Source: an uncultured Lachnospiraceae bacterium
GTDB lineage: Bacteria; Bacillota; Clostridia; Lachnospirales; Lachnospiraceae
NCBI GenBank assembly: GCA_934432595.1
Contig: CAKRYR010000015.1
Coordinates: 1-57,417 of the forward strand
Length of the DNA stretch: 57,417 nt
Direction: 5' to 3'
Shown: one piece after another, positions 1 to 8,724 of the stretch
Position numbering within the stretch: position 1 is the stretch's first letter
How the letters are laid out: each line of letters opens with the position of its first letter
The notes under the pieces: model-generated
What the model was told of the DNA's origin: nothing
The model's database searches: none
The model's input: the letters and a program-made list of their open reading frames with translations, nothing else
Program-made: the position numbers and the translations under genes

Positions 1-2
1 TA

Positions 3-83
3 GAAATTGAACAATTCGTAAATAAAATCACAGGTGATTTCTACCTATTTAATTCCTACTGTAAATTTACACTATCTGAATAA
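3..83 (+). CDS. C-terminal end of a gene entering from the left
   Basis: An open frame runs from the window edge to a TAA at 81-83 and encodes 26 residues ending in FTLSE. It is aromatic-rich and reads like a protein tail. No family is recognisable from so little. The next gene's promoter begins just downstream, which fits a gene end here. It could be chance, because other frames are closed early. Confidence 0.35.
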   Translation, partial: EIEQFVNKITGDFYLFNSYCKFTLSE

Positions 84-86
84 ATA

Positions 87-122
87 TTTACCATATACAA
101 ATTTGTAAAAATATGGTAAAAT
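87..122 (+). promoter_or_regulatory. Promoter overlapped by a perfect 10-bp inverted repeat
   Basis: A plausible sigma-A promoter has TATACA at 94-99, a 17-nt spacer and TAAAAT at 117-122. The inverted repeat TTTACCATAT (87-96) and ATATGGTAAA (111-120) covers both boxes, and a second palindrome ACAAATTTGT (97-106) lies between the arms. The placement suggests an operator for the gene at 159. The regulator is unknown. Confidence 0.45.
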
Positions 123-158
123 ATATGTGTGGGTTATGCGCCATTATGGAGGTCAGTT

Positions 159-1427
159 ATGAGCAAAGAAATAGATGATTTATTTAACAATGTAGAATTA
201 GATGATATAAGTGATTTAGATGATATTGATATAGACGAAGTGGATAAAATTTTAAGTAAATATAATTTGGAGGATATTAGTGATGATGCTACGCATGCAG
301 ATAGTATTATAAATGAAGCATATGCTATGGTAAACGAAAAAGACTATACAACAGATGGCGATGATTTATCTAAAGAGGAATTAGAAAAGTTACATAAAGA
401 GATTTTTGCTGAAGTCGAGAGTACTGTAAAGGATGCTAAGGAAAAAGAAAAGGAAAATAAAAAGAATAGTAAGATAAATAAGGATAAGAAGAATCAAAAG
501 AAAAAAAGTACAAAAGATGATAGTGATAATAAACAAGAGGGAGAGAAAAACAAGCAACAAAGTGAAGATGAGGAGTTAGAGAGGGAAAAGTTTACTGATA
601 AGATATCTAACGGTTTTAAAAAATTATTCTACAATGTTCAGGATCCAGAATATGAGAAAAAGCAGTGTAAATTAGATAGAAAAGAAAAACGCAAGAATGA
701 AACAAAAGCTAAGGAAAAGGAAAAAGCAAAAGAAGATAAAGCTTTAAAAGACGAAGAGAAAAAGAAGAAGGCAGCAGAAGTTGCAGCTGCTAAAAAGAAG
801 GGAAAGGATGAGCAAAATAGGAAAAAAGCCGAGCAGAAGAAAAAGAAGGATGAAGAAAAAAAGGCAAAAAAAGAGGCAAGGGAAAAAGAAGAAGATAACG
901 AACCAGTTGGCAGAATAAATAAATTAGGTGCTTTAGTAGTATTTTTATTTGTTGGATTAATTCTATTAGCTATAATAGGTTATTCAATGAAGGGATTAAA
1001 AATAGACTATAAAAAACAAGCACAAACATATTTATCGAGAGGAGAATATGAACAAGCATATTTGACCTTGCTTAAGGATAAAAGTATAAAAGAGGATTCA
1101 GAATTATTTAGACAGGTTAAGATATTACAGAAACTTAATCAACAGATTAGTTATTATGATTCAAATATTGCATTATTTGAGAGGGGAAAGGCATTAGATG
1201 CTTTAATTAAAGGCGTTGAGATATATGATACGGATTTGGTTAATGCCAAACGTTTATCTGTTGAAAAAGAGTATAATTTGATATATGAGGATATAAAGAA
1301 GTACTTAAAAGAAGAATTTGGCATTAACGAGAAAACGGCAAGAGAATTGATAAAAATTAATAATTCAGAAGATTATTCAGAGCGTATTAATGAAATAATT
1401 AAGAAAAGTAAAAAGAAAAATAAATAA
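159..1427 (+). CDS. Highly charged coiled-coil protein with one membrane segment and a TPR-like tail
   Basis: No named family recognised. The start is ATG 159 because GGAGG at 148-152 sits 6 nt upstream; an in-frame GTG at 129 has no such site. The 422-residue product begins with an Asp/Ile-rich acidic stretch (about 1-90). A very long Lys/Glu-rich low-complexity region with poly-K runs follows (about 90-290), then one hydrophobic segment (about 300-322, LGALVVFLFVGLILLAIIG). The C-terminal part (about 330-422) has helical repeats resembling a TPR (ARG/AYLTLLKD pattern). The likely topology is a cytoplasmic charged domain with an extracytoplasmic helical domain. It stands alone with its own promoter and is followed by a stem-loop. 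The composition suggests a scaffold or nucleic-acid-contacting role, but this is only inference. Confidence 0.75.
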   Translation: MSKEIDDLFNNVELDDISDLDDIDIDEVDKILSKYNLEDISDDATHADSIINEAYAMVNEKDYTTDGDDLSKEELEKLHKEIFAEVESTVKDAKEKEKENKKNSKINKDKKNQKKKSTKDDSDNKQEGEKNKQQSEDEELEREKFTDKISNGFKKLFYNVQDPEYEKKQCKLDRKEKRKNETKAKEKEKAKEDKALKDEEKKKKAAEVAAAKKKGKDEQNRKKAEQKKKKDEEKKAKKEAREKEEDNEPVGRINKLGALVVFLFVGLILLAIIGYSMKGLKIDYKKQAQTYLSRGEYEQAYLTLLKDKSIKEDSELFRQVKILQKLNQQISYYDSNIALFERGKALDALIKGVEIYDTDLVNAKRLSVEKEYNLIYEDIKKYLKEEFGINEKTARELIKINNSEDYSERINEIIKKSKKKNK

Positions 1428-1434
1428 TTTTTAG

Positions 1435-1465
1435 GGCAGATGCAGATAGGAAATTTGCATCTGCC
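1435..1465 (+). terminator. Intergenic stem-loop between the charged protein and ung
   Basis: GGCAGATGCA (1435-1444) and TGCATCTGCC (1456-1465) form a perfect 10-bp stem with an 11-nt loop. There is no strong T-run on the plus side, so it may be a weak terminator, a processing site or an mRNA-stabilising hairpin 30 nt before ung. Confidence 0.5.
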
Positions 1466-1494
1466 AAATAAGTTATATGGAAATGAGGATATTT

Positions 1495-2175
1495 ATGAAC
1501 AATATTAAGAGTAGTTGGTTAGAAGTTTTAAAAGATGAATTTAATAAAAATTATTATAAAGAGTTAATGCAGTTTGTTATTGATGAGTATGACAAAGGAG
1601 TTGTATATCCGTTAAAGGAGAATATATATAAGGCACTTGAGCTTACAGATCTTAATGATGTTAAAGTTGTTATATTAGGTCAAGATCCATATCATAATAT
1701 AAATCAAGCTCATGGTCTTAGCTTTTCGGTATTGCCATCACAGCCGGTATTACCACCTTCGTTAAAGAATATTTTTAAAGAAATTCATGATGATATTGGT
1801 TGTTATATTCCGAATAATGGTTACTTGGAGAAATGGGCAAAGGAAGGAGTATTACTTCTTAATACTGTCTTAACTGTAAGAGAGCATGAGGCTAATTCAC
1901 ATAAAGATAAGGGTTGGGAAATATTTACGGATTCAATTATTGAAATTTTAAATAAACAAGATAGACCTATAGTTTATATGTTGTGGGGCACTCCAGCACA
2001 AAAGAAGGCTAAAATGCTTAATAATCCTAAGCAATTAATACTTAAGGCACCACATCCAAGTCCATTATCTTCATATCGTGGTTTCTTTGGATGTAAACAT
2101 TTTAGTAAAGCAAATGAATTCTTAAGTCAGAATGGTTTAGAGCCTATTGATTGGCAAATTGAAAATATTGTGTAA
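1495..2175 (+). CDS. ung: Uracil-DNA glycosylase, family 1
   Basis: Removes uracil from DNA by hydrolysing the N-glycosidic bond, starting base-excision repair in the cytoplasm. The family-1 signatures are present: the water-activating motif GQDPYH (about residues 62-67, catalytic Asp64), LLLNTVLTVR, WGTPAQ and the DNA-minor-groove loop HPSPLSSYRGFFG near residue 187. The length of 226 residues is normal for the family. ATG 1495 was chosen because GAGGA (1485-1489) is 5 nt upstream; the earlier ATG 1477 has no ribosome-binding site. It converges with the next minus-strand gene across a bidirectional terminator. Confidence 0.97.
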   Translation: MNNIKSSWLEVLKDEFNKNYYKELMQFVIDEYDKGVVYPLKENIYKALELTDLNDVKVVILGQDPYHNINQAHGLSFSVLPSQPVLPPSLKNIFKEIHDDIGCYIPNNGYLEKWAKEGVLLLNTVLTVREHEANSHKDKGWEIFTDSIIEILNKQDRPIVYMLWGTPAQKKAKMLNNPKQLILKAPHPSPLSSYRGFFGCKHFSKANEFLSQNGLEPIDWQIENIV

Positions 2176-2201
2176 TTATAATATTATGATTTAATTGATA
2201 T

Positions 2202-2242
2202 AAAAAGTAACAGCTTAGCTGATGACTGAACTGTTACTTTTT
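2202..2242. terminator. Bidirectional terminator between ung and the activase gene
   Basis: AAAAAGTAACAG (2202-2213) pairs perfectly with CTGTTACTTTTT (2231-2242). T-runs on both strands make it able to end both convergent genes. Confidence 0.85.
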
Positions 2243-2271
2243 TATATCACGATTCTCTATCTTAAAAAATA

Positions 2272-5200
2272 TTATTTATTCATCTCTAAGTTCTTAAATG
2301 CTGTTGAAAGCATAAGTTTGATTCTGTTAAGTTGGTTTACTTCACTTGCACCTGGGTCATAGTCAACAGCAACAATATTTGATTCAGGAAATTCTGCTCT
2401 TAAAGATTTAATAACACCTTTTCCAACTATATGATTAGGCAAGCATGCAAATGGTTGAGCACATACTATATTGTTAACACCACTATTTATCAATTCAAGC
2501 ATTTCTCCAGTAAGGAACCATCCTTCACCTGTTTGATTACCTAAGGATACAAAATTTTCAGCCATTTTTCCAAGGTTTTCTATTCTTGCAGGTGGCGTAA
2601 ATCTTTTACTATTTGATAATGCTTCAATAACAGATTGTCTAAACTTGTTTAATACAGCGATAAAAACATTATTTCCTATTGCTCCAATTTTGCTTTTTCC
2701 AAAATATTTTACTTTATAATTAGCATTATAACAGCAGTATAATAAGAAATCCGTTAAATCTGGAACGACGGCTTCTGCTCCTTCGCTTTCTATTAGGTCT
2801 ACAAGGTGATTATTGGCTGTAGGATGGAATTTTACAAGTATTTCACCTACAACGCCTACTCGTGGTTTTTGTATTTTTTTAAGTGGTAAATTATCGAATT
2901 CATCTACAATAGAATTAACTAGTTGTTTAAATTCTTTCCAATTACCTTTTTGAACTGCCATACAACATTCTGTATTCCATTTTTCATATAGTTCATTGGC
3001 TGAACCTTCAACTTCTTCATATGGACGAGTTGCATATAGTACTCGCATTAATAAATCACCGTATATTATTGATTGCATTGCACGTACGAATAATTTATAT
3101 GACAACTTAAAGCCTGGATTTTTTTCAATACCTGTAAAACTAAGGGAGATAACAGGTATATGTGGCATATTAGCTTTTTCCAAAGCACGTCTTATGAAAC
3201 TTATATAGTTAGTAGCTCTACATCCACCACCTGTTTGAGTTATCATAACAGCTGTTTTTTCTAAATCATATTTACCAGATTGAAGAGCCGATATTATTTG
3301 TCCAACAACAAGTAGGGATGGATAACATGCATCGTTATTTACATATTTTAAACCAACATCCACAGCTTCTTTACCATCATTAGCAAGAAATTCTATATTA
3401 TAATTACATGACCTAAAAGCACTTTGTAATATATTAAAGTGGATAGGTGACATTTGTGGACATATAATAGTATATTCTTTATTCATTTCTGAAGTATATA
3501 TAACTCTATCATGTTGATAGTGAAGGTCTGGATTAAGTTTCATTTTCTTTTTCTCTCTATCTTTTACAGCAGAAAGAAGAGAACGAATTCTTATCTTAGC
3601 AGCACCAAGGTTATTAACTTCATCTATTTTTAACACTGTATAAATTTTACCGGCAGCAGTTAGTATATCACTAACTTGGTCTGTAGTAACAGCATCTAGA
3701 CCACATCCAAAAGAGTTAAGTTGGATTAGCTCTAGATTAGTTTTGGTAGCTACATAAGCAGCAGCTGCATATAGTCTTGAGTGATAAGACCATTGATCCA
3801 TAACAATAATAGGGCGCTTAACTTCTCCAAGATGAGAAATACTATCTTCTGTAAGAACAGCTACGCCATAGCTGTTAACAAGTTCTGGTAAACCATGGTT
3901 AACTTCACTGTCAACATGGTATGGCCTTCCTGCAAGAACAATTCCCTTCTTGCCTGTTTCTTCAAGGTATTCAAGAGTCTCCTCACCTTTACGTTGAATT
4001 CTATTTCTTACAAATGCTAGTTCAGCCCAGCCTTGTTTTACTGCTTCTTTTATCTCATAATCTTTTATACCATTTTTTCCAGCAAATATTTCAATAAGTC
4101 GTTTTTGTAATATTTTTTCACTTTCAAATGATATAAATGGGTTCTCAAATGTTATATCATCATCTTTTAAATTATCTACGTTATTTTTTATATTTTCACC
4201 ATATGAAGTAACAATTGGACAGTTAAAATGATTACCAACACCGTCAAATTCTTTACGTTCATAAGCTACACATGGATAGAATATATATTTTACATCATGA
4301 TTTAGTAACCAAGCAATATGCCCATGTACAAGTTTTGCAGGATAACACTCTGACTCACTTGGTATAGACTCTATTCCTAGGGTATATATTTTATGATTTG
4401 ATTCTGGTGATAATACAACTCTATATCCAAGAGTAGTAAAGAACTTAAACCAGAAAGGATAGTTTTCATACATATTAAGTACTCTAGGTAATCCGACTGT
4501 ACCACGTGGTGCATCAGATATTTCTAAAGGTTTATAACTAAATGTAATTTTCTTTTTATATTCAAATAGATTAGGAAGGTCCTCTTTTGTTTTATTTCCA
4601 CCAAGGCCTTTTTCACATCTATTTCCTGATATAAAACGTCTTCCACCTGAAAATTTATTAATTGTAAGGTGGCAGTTGTTAGTACATCCTTTACATCTAG
4701 TAAGAGATGTTTCATATTGTAAAGTATTAATCTTATCTATTGAAAGCATAGTAGTCTCTTCTTCAGGAGAATAGTGTTCTCTCGCTATTAAGGCTGCTCC
4801 AAAGGCACCCATTATACCAGCAATGTCTGGTCTAATAGCTTTACATCCAGATATTGTTTCAAAACTTCTAAGTACAGCATCGTTGTAGAAAGTTCCACCT
4901 TGTACAACTATATGAGAACCTAAATCTTTAGGGTCTGTTATTTTGATAACCTTATACAAAGCGTTCTTTATAACAGAATAAGCCAAACCTGCAGATATAT
5001 CAGCAACACTTGCACCTTCTTTTTGTGCTTGTTTTACTTTAGAATTCATAAATACAGTACAACGTGTCCCTAAATCAATAGGATTTTCTGCAAATAGAGC
5101 AATCTTAGCAAAATCTGCTACAGAATAGTTAAGTGATTTTGCAAAAGTTTCTATAAATGAACCACAACCAGATGAACAAGCTTCATTTAACTGAACACTG

Positions 5201-6513
5201 TCAACGGAATTATTCTTTATCTTAATACATTTCATATCTTGCCCACCAATATCAAGAATGCAGTCAACTTCAGGGTCAAAGAAGGATGCAGCATAGTAGT
5301 GTGCTACTGTTTCAACTTCACCTTCATCTAACATAAGGGCAGCTTTAATAAGTGCTTCACCATAACCTGTTGAACAAGAACGGACTATTGTAGCACTATC
5401 AGGTAGTAATGAATAAATCTCTTTAATAGATTTTATTGCAGTTTTAAGTGGACTACCATTGTTATTGCTATAGAATGAGTACAATAGTGAACCATCTTCT
5501 CCAACTAGTGCAACTTTAGTAGTGGTAGAGCCTGCATCTATACCTAGAAAACAATTTCCTTCATATGTAGATAAATCAGCTTTTTTTACTGCAAAATGAT
5601 TATGTTCATCTGTAAATTCTTTATATGCGTTTTCATTTTTAAATAAAGGCTCTAATCTAGCTACTTCAAATTCCATTTCTATTTTTGAAGAAAGTTTATC
5701 TGTTAATTCTTTAAGAGAAGTAGTAATCTCTTTTTTTGCATTTAAAGCAGAACCTATGGCTGCAAATAAATGAGAATGATCTGGTGCAATTACATTTTCG
5801 GGTTGTAAATGTAATGTTCTAATGAAAGCTTCTTTTAATTCAGTAAGGAAATGAAGAGGACCACCTAAAAAGGCTACGTTTCCTTTGATTGGTTTTCCAC
5901 ATGCAAGTCCACTAATTGTTTGATTTACAACAGCTTGGAAAATAGAAGCTGCAAGGTCTTCCTTAGTGGCACCTTCATTAATAAGTGGTTGTATATCTGT
6001 TTTTGCAAAAACGCCACATCTAGCTGCGATAGGATATATAGCTTTATAATCCTTTGCATATTCATTCAGACCTGAAGCATCTGTTTTAAGTAATGAAGCC
6101 ATTTGATCTATAAAAGAACCAGTTCCACCAGCGCATATACCATTCATACGTTGGTCAATACCATTTGAAAAATATATAATTTTAGCATCTTCACCACCAA
6201 GTTCAACTGCCACATCTGTTTGAGGGGCATAATCTTGTAGAGATGTTGCAACCGCAACAACTTCCTGTGTAAATGGTATGTCAAGATGGGTGGAAAGTGT
6301 TAATCCACCTGAACCTGTAATCATTGGTGAACAATGTATATTACCAAGTTTATTAAAAGCATCTTTAATTATTTCAAGAAGTGTTTCTTGAATATTAGCA
6401 TAGTGTCTCTTATAATCAGAAAATAGGACATTATTTTTATCATCTAATATAGCGACTTTTACTGTAGTTGATCCTATATCTATACCCAATGTATGTTCTT
6501 TATTTTTCTGCAT
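2272..6513 (-). CDS. Double 2-hydroxyacyl-CoA dehydratase activase / HgdB-like multidomain protein
   Basis: A giant protein of the acyl-CoA dehydratase activase-related type common in anaerobic Firmicutes. Two ASKHA/BadF-BadG ATPase domains lie at about 10-265 (GIDIGSTT) and 325-590 (GIDAGSTT, DIGGQD). Each keeps both cysteines that in HgdC-type activators bridge the [4Fe-4S] cluster (CAGGTGSF plus ARCGVFAK; CSSGCGSF plus TRCTVFMNS). A small Cys cluster follows (CKGCTNNC, about 610), then a DUF2229-like region and a C-terminal HgdB-like region. In the family, ATP drives low-potential electron transfer to a dehydratase or reductase; the substrate here is unknown. There is no dehydratase subunit pair next to it. 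ATG 6513 was preferred over TTG 6522; the Shine-Dalgarno lies unusually far upstream (see the site entry). Confidence 0.85.
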   Translation of the reverse strand: MQKNKEHTLGIDIGSTTVKVAILDDKNNVLFSDYKRHYANIQETLLEIIKDAFNKLGNIHCSPMITGSGGLTLSTHLDIPFTQEVVAVATSLQDYAPQTDVAVELGGEDAKIIYFSNGIDQRMNGICAGGTGSFIDQMASLLKTDASGLNEYAKDYKAIYPIAARCGVFAKTDIQPLINEGATKEDLAASIFQAVVNQTISGLACGKPIKGNVAFLGGPLHFLTELKEAFIRTLHLQPENVIAPDHSHLFAAIGSALNAKKEITTSLKELTDKLSSKIEMEFEVARLEPLFKNENAYKEFTDEHNHFAVKKADLSTYEGNCFLGIDAGSTTTKVALVGEDGSLLYSFYSNNNGSPLKTAIKSIKEIYSLLPDSATIVRSCSTGYGEALIKAALMLDEGEVETVAHYYAASFFDPEVDCILDIGGQDMKCIKIKNNSVDSVQLNEACSSGCGSFIETFAKSLNYSVADFAKIALFAENPIDLGTRCTVFMNSKVKQAQKEGASVADISAGLAYSVIKNALYKVIKITDPKDLGSHIVVQGGTFYNDAVLRSFETISGCKAIRPDIAGIMGAFGAALIAREHYSPEEETTMLSIDKINTLQYETSLTRCKGCTNNCHLTINKFSGGRRFISGNRCEKGLGGNKTKEDLPNLFEYKKKITFSYKPLEISDAPRGTVGLPRVLNMYENYPFWFKFFTTLGYRVVLSPESNHKIYTLGIESIPSESECYPAKLVHGHIAWLLNHDVKYIFYPCVAYERKEFDGVGNHFNCPIVTSYGENIKNNVDNLKDDDITFENPFISFESEKILQKRLIEIFAGKNGIKDYEIKEAVKQGWAELAFVRNRIQRKGEETLEYLEETGKKGIVLAGRPYHVDSEVNHGLPELVNSYGVAVLTEDSISHLGEVKRPIIVMDQWSYHSRLYAAAAYVATKTNLELIQLNSFGCGLDAVTTDQVSDILTAAGKIYTVLKIDEVNNLGAAKIRIRSLLSAVKDREKKKMKLNPDLHYQHDRVIYTSEMNKEYTIICPQMSPIHFNILQSAFRSCNYNIEFLANDGKEAVDVGLKYVNNDACYPSLLVVGQIISALQSGKYDLEKTAVMITQTGGGCRATNYISFIRRALEKANMPHIPVISLSFTGIEKNPGFKLSYKLFVRAMQSIIYGDLLMRVLYATRPYEEVEGSANELYEKWNTECCMAVQKGNWKEFKQLVNSIVDEFDNLPLKKIQKPRVGVVGEILVKFHPTANNHLVDLIESEGAEAVVPDLTDFLLYCCYNANYKVKYFGKSKIGAIGNNVFIAVLNKFRQSVIEALSNSKRFTPPARIENLGKMAENFVSLGNQTGEGWFLTGEMLELINSGVNNIVCAQPFACLPNHIVGKGVIKSLRAEFPESNIVAVDYDPGASEVNQLNRIKLMLSTAFKNLEMNK

Positions 6514-6545
6514 AACAATCAAGAGTTAAAAAACTCTATTCCTCC
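6511..6545 (-). promoter_or_regulatory. Shine-Dalgarno separated from the start codon by a hairpin
   Basis: Read on the minus strand, GGAGG (6545-6541) is followed by the perfect stem AGAGTT/AACTCT (6537-6532 and 6527-6522) with a 4-nt loop, and then ATG at 6513. Linear spacing to ATG is 27 nt, too long. With the hairpin folded out it is about 11 nt. Confidence 0.5.
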
Positions 6546-6631
6546 TTTTAATAAGTCTTGATCTCCCTATATCCCAATATATGTTTTATTGTTCTTATTA
6601 AATAACTAACATATAAAAACAAACAAAGTAA

Positions 6632-6660
6632 TTATATGACAAAAAAATCAATTATTCAAC
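6632..6660 (-). promoter_or_regulatory. Sigma-A promoter for the activase gene
   Basis: On the minus strand TTGAAT (6660-6655), a 17-nt spacer and TATAAT (6637-6632). It is back to back with the corA promoter, the two -35 boxes being 12 nt apart. The transcript would have a leader of roughly 110 nt. Confidence 0.7.
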
Positions 6661-6672
6661 ATTTTTTTCGAA

Positions 6673-6701
6673 TTGACAAAATAAGGAAGAAAATTTATAA
6701 T
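6673..6701 (+). promoter_or_regulatory. Consensus sigma-A promoter for corA
   Basis: TTGACA (6673-6678), a 17-nt spacer and TATAAT (6696-6701), a perfect match in both boxes, about 50 nt before the corA start. Confidence 0.85.
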
Positions 6702-6750
6702 AGTATAGTTAGAATTTACAAATATTGGCAAGGATTAAGGAGAAGTGGGT

Positions 6751-7689
6751 ATGATTGAAATATTTACAACAATTGATGACACATTATCCAAGATAGAAGA
6801 TTATAGAGACGGAAGTTGGATAGCACTTACAGATCCAAGTGCAACAGAGCTATTGGAAGTATCGGAAAAGTTTAATATTGATATAGATGACTTAAGAGCA
6901 CCACTTGATGAAGAGGAGCGTTCGAGAATTGAAACTGAAGACAATTATACTTTAATATTAGTAGATATTCCTAGTGTTGAAGAGGTACAGGGTAAGGATA
7001 GATATGTAACTATTCCTATGGCTATAATTGTTACAGAACTTAATATTATTACAGTATGTCTTGAAGAGTCAGCTGTGCTAAAAAGTTTTATGGATGGAAG
7101 AGTAAAGGATTTTTATACTTATAAAAAGACAAGATTTATTCTACAGATACTTTATAGAAATGCTTCGGTCTTCCTTCAATATCTTCGTGTGATTGATAGA
7201 AAAAGTGAAGAGATAGAAAGTAAGTTGCATATATCTACTAAGAATAAGGAACTTCTTGCTATGCTTGAGTTAGAGAAAAGCTTGGTTTATTTTTCAACAT
7301 CTCTTAGATCGAATGAAGTAGTATTAGAAAAATTACTTCGCAATAAAAGTATAAAACAGTATCCAGAAGATACTGAGTTACTTGAGGATGTTATCGTTGA
7401 AAATAAACAGGCAATAGAGATGTCAAATATATATACAGGTATATTATCTAGCATGACAGATTCGGTTGCTTCTATTGTTTCTAATAATTTGAATGTTGTT
7501 ATGAAATTCTTAACAACAGTTACAATTGTAATGTCTATACCTACAATGATTTCTAGTTTTTATGGAATGAATGTGGGAGGAATATATCCTGGACTTAATA
7601 ATCCATATGGATTTTTACTAGTAATTTTAGGCTCTATTGTTGTTACAGGTATTACAGCATTTATTTTTGCTAAGAAGGATATGTTCTAA
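6751..7689 (+). CDS. corA: CorA-family divalent metal (Mg2+/Co2+) transporter
   Basis: A pentameric inner-membrane channel of the CorA/MIT family. The soluble N-terminal domain and long stalk helices occupy about 1-245. Two C-terminal membrane helices follow, with the hallmark loop motif YGMN (in FYGMNVGG, about residue 273) right after the first one. The second helix ends in a short basic tail (FAKKDMF). The length of 312 residues is normal. ATG 6751 was chosen because AAGGAG (6737-6742) is 8 nt upstream; the in-frame GTG at 6745 is too close to it. It is transcribed from its own consensus promoter, divergent from the activase gene. Members vary in ion specificity (Mg2+, Co2+, Ni2+, or Zn2+ efflux in ZntB), so the ion is not fixed by the sequence. 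Confidence 0.95.
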   Translation: MIEIFTTIDDTLSKIEDYRDGSWIALTDPSATELLEVSEKFNIDIDDLRAPLDEEERSRIETEDNYTLILVDIPSVEEVQGKDRYVTIPMAIIVTELNIITVCLEESAVLKSFMDGRVKDFYTYKKTRFILQILYRNASVFLQYLRVIDRKSEEIESKLHISTKNKELLAMLELEKSLVYFSTSLRSNEVVLEKLLRNKSIKQYPEDTELLEDVIVENKQAIEMSNIYTGILSSMTDSVASIVSNNLNVVMKFLTTVTIVMSIPTMISSFYGMNVGGIYPGLNNPYGFLLVILGSIVVTGITAFIFAKKDMF

Positions 7690-7782
7690 GTGCTATTGAT
7701 TATGTATTATATATGAGGAGTTTGGGAAGTGCATATAGATTTGTTTGCTTTGATATATAAGTGACATGAATTGGAGGTTTTT

Positions 7783-8685
7783 ATGAAAAATAAAGGAAGT
7801 TGGATTGATAGATTAGAAAGAAAAATTGGTAAATATGCTATTCCTGATTTAATGAAATATTTATCAATAATGTATATTATAGGACTTATTTTATGTATGA
7901 CAGGAATATATGATGTGGTTTTATCATTAGATTTTAATAAAATATTTCATGGACAAATTTGGCGTTTGATAACTTTTGTAGTGTATCCACCACAGTTAAT
8001 TACTGGCTCAGCATTAAGTTTAATATTTGCTATAATATCCATATCATTGTATTTTATGATAGGGCGTTCACTAGAAAATGCATGGGGAACTTTTAGATTT
8101 AATTTATATTATTTTACAGGTGTTGCAGCCTGTATGTTAAGTGGTTTGATCTCATATTTAGTGTTTGGCGCTACTGGATATATTATGACAACAGATTATG
8201 TGTTTCAGACAATGTTTTTAGCTTTTGCAGTTACTTTCCCGGATGTTGAATTATTATTATATTTTATTATTCCAATAAAGATGAAGTGGTTAGGATGGCT
8301 TGAAGGTGCAGTTATGATTTTCGAATTTATTAGCCATATTCGCTATGCAATAATGGGAAGTAAGTATGATATTGTTGGTGCGATAACAATGCTTTTATGT
8401 ATGCTTAACTTTATTGTACTTGTAGTATCTATTAGAAAGGGGACACATGTTAGTAGAGCTCAAAAGAAGAAAAGTAATGAATATAAGAAGAAGGTTAATG
8501 CTTCTCTTAGAAATAAAAGACATGTGTGTGCATTTTGTGGAATAACTGATAAGGAAAATCCAGATATGGAATTTAGATATTGTTCAAGATGTGATGGTAA
8601 TAAAGAGTATTGTATGGACCATTTGTTTACACATGAGCATGTAAAGAAAATAGTAATTAATATAGATAAGGATAAAGAGGAGTAA
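7783..8685 (+). CDS. Rhomboid-like membrane protein with C-terminal Cys/His zinc-binding tail
   Basis: About six hydrophobic segments between residues 25 and 210 resemble the rhomboid fold, including the family-like block EN-WGTFRFNLYYFTG. No GxSG catalytic serine motif and no matching catalytic His are visible, so it is probably a non-proteolytic rhomboid relative. After a basic linker (about 220-245) the cytoplasmic tail carries CAFCG, CSRCD, and CMDH followed by THEH, a treble-clef or zinc-ribbon-like arrangement. ATG 7783 follows GGAGG by 5 nt. It lies 94 nt after corA with no terminator and 40 nt before the mannosyltransferase, so co-transcription is plausible. The function is unknown; rhomboid pseudoproteases often act in membrane protein quality control. 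Confidence 0.75.
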   Translation: MKNKGSWIDRLERKIGKYAIPDLMKYLSIMYIIGLILCMTGIYDVVLSLDFNKIFHGQIWRLITFVVYPPQLITGSALSLIFAIISISLYFMIGRSLENAWGTFRFNLYYFTGVAACMLSGLISYLVFGATGYIMTTDYVFQTMFLAFAVTFPDVELLLYFIIPIKMKWLGWLEGAVMIFEFISHIRYAIMGSKYDIVGAITMLLCMLNFIVLVVSIRKGTHVSRAQKKKSNEYKKKVNASLRNKRHVCAFCGITDKENPDMEFRYCSRCDGNKEYCMDHLFTHEHVKKIVINIDKDKEE

Positions 8686-8724
8686 AAGTGGTTATGTATA
8701 TCATATAGTATAAGGAGAGAGAGA

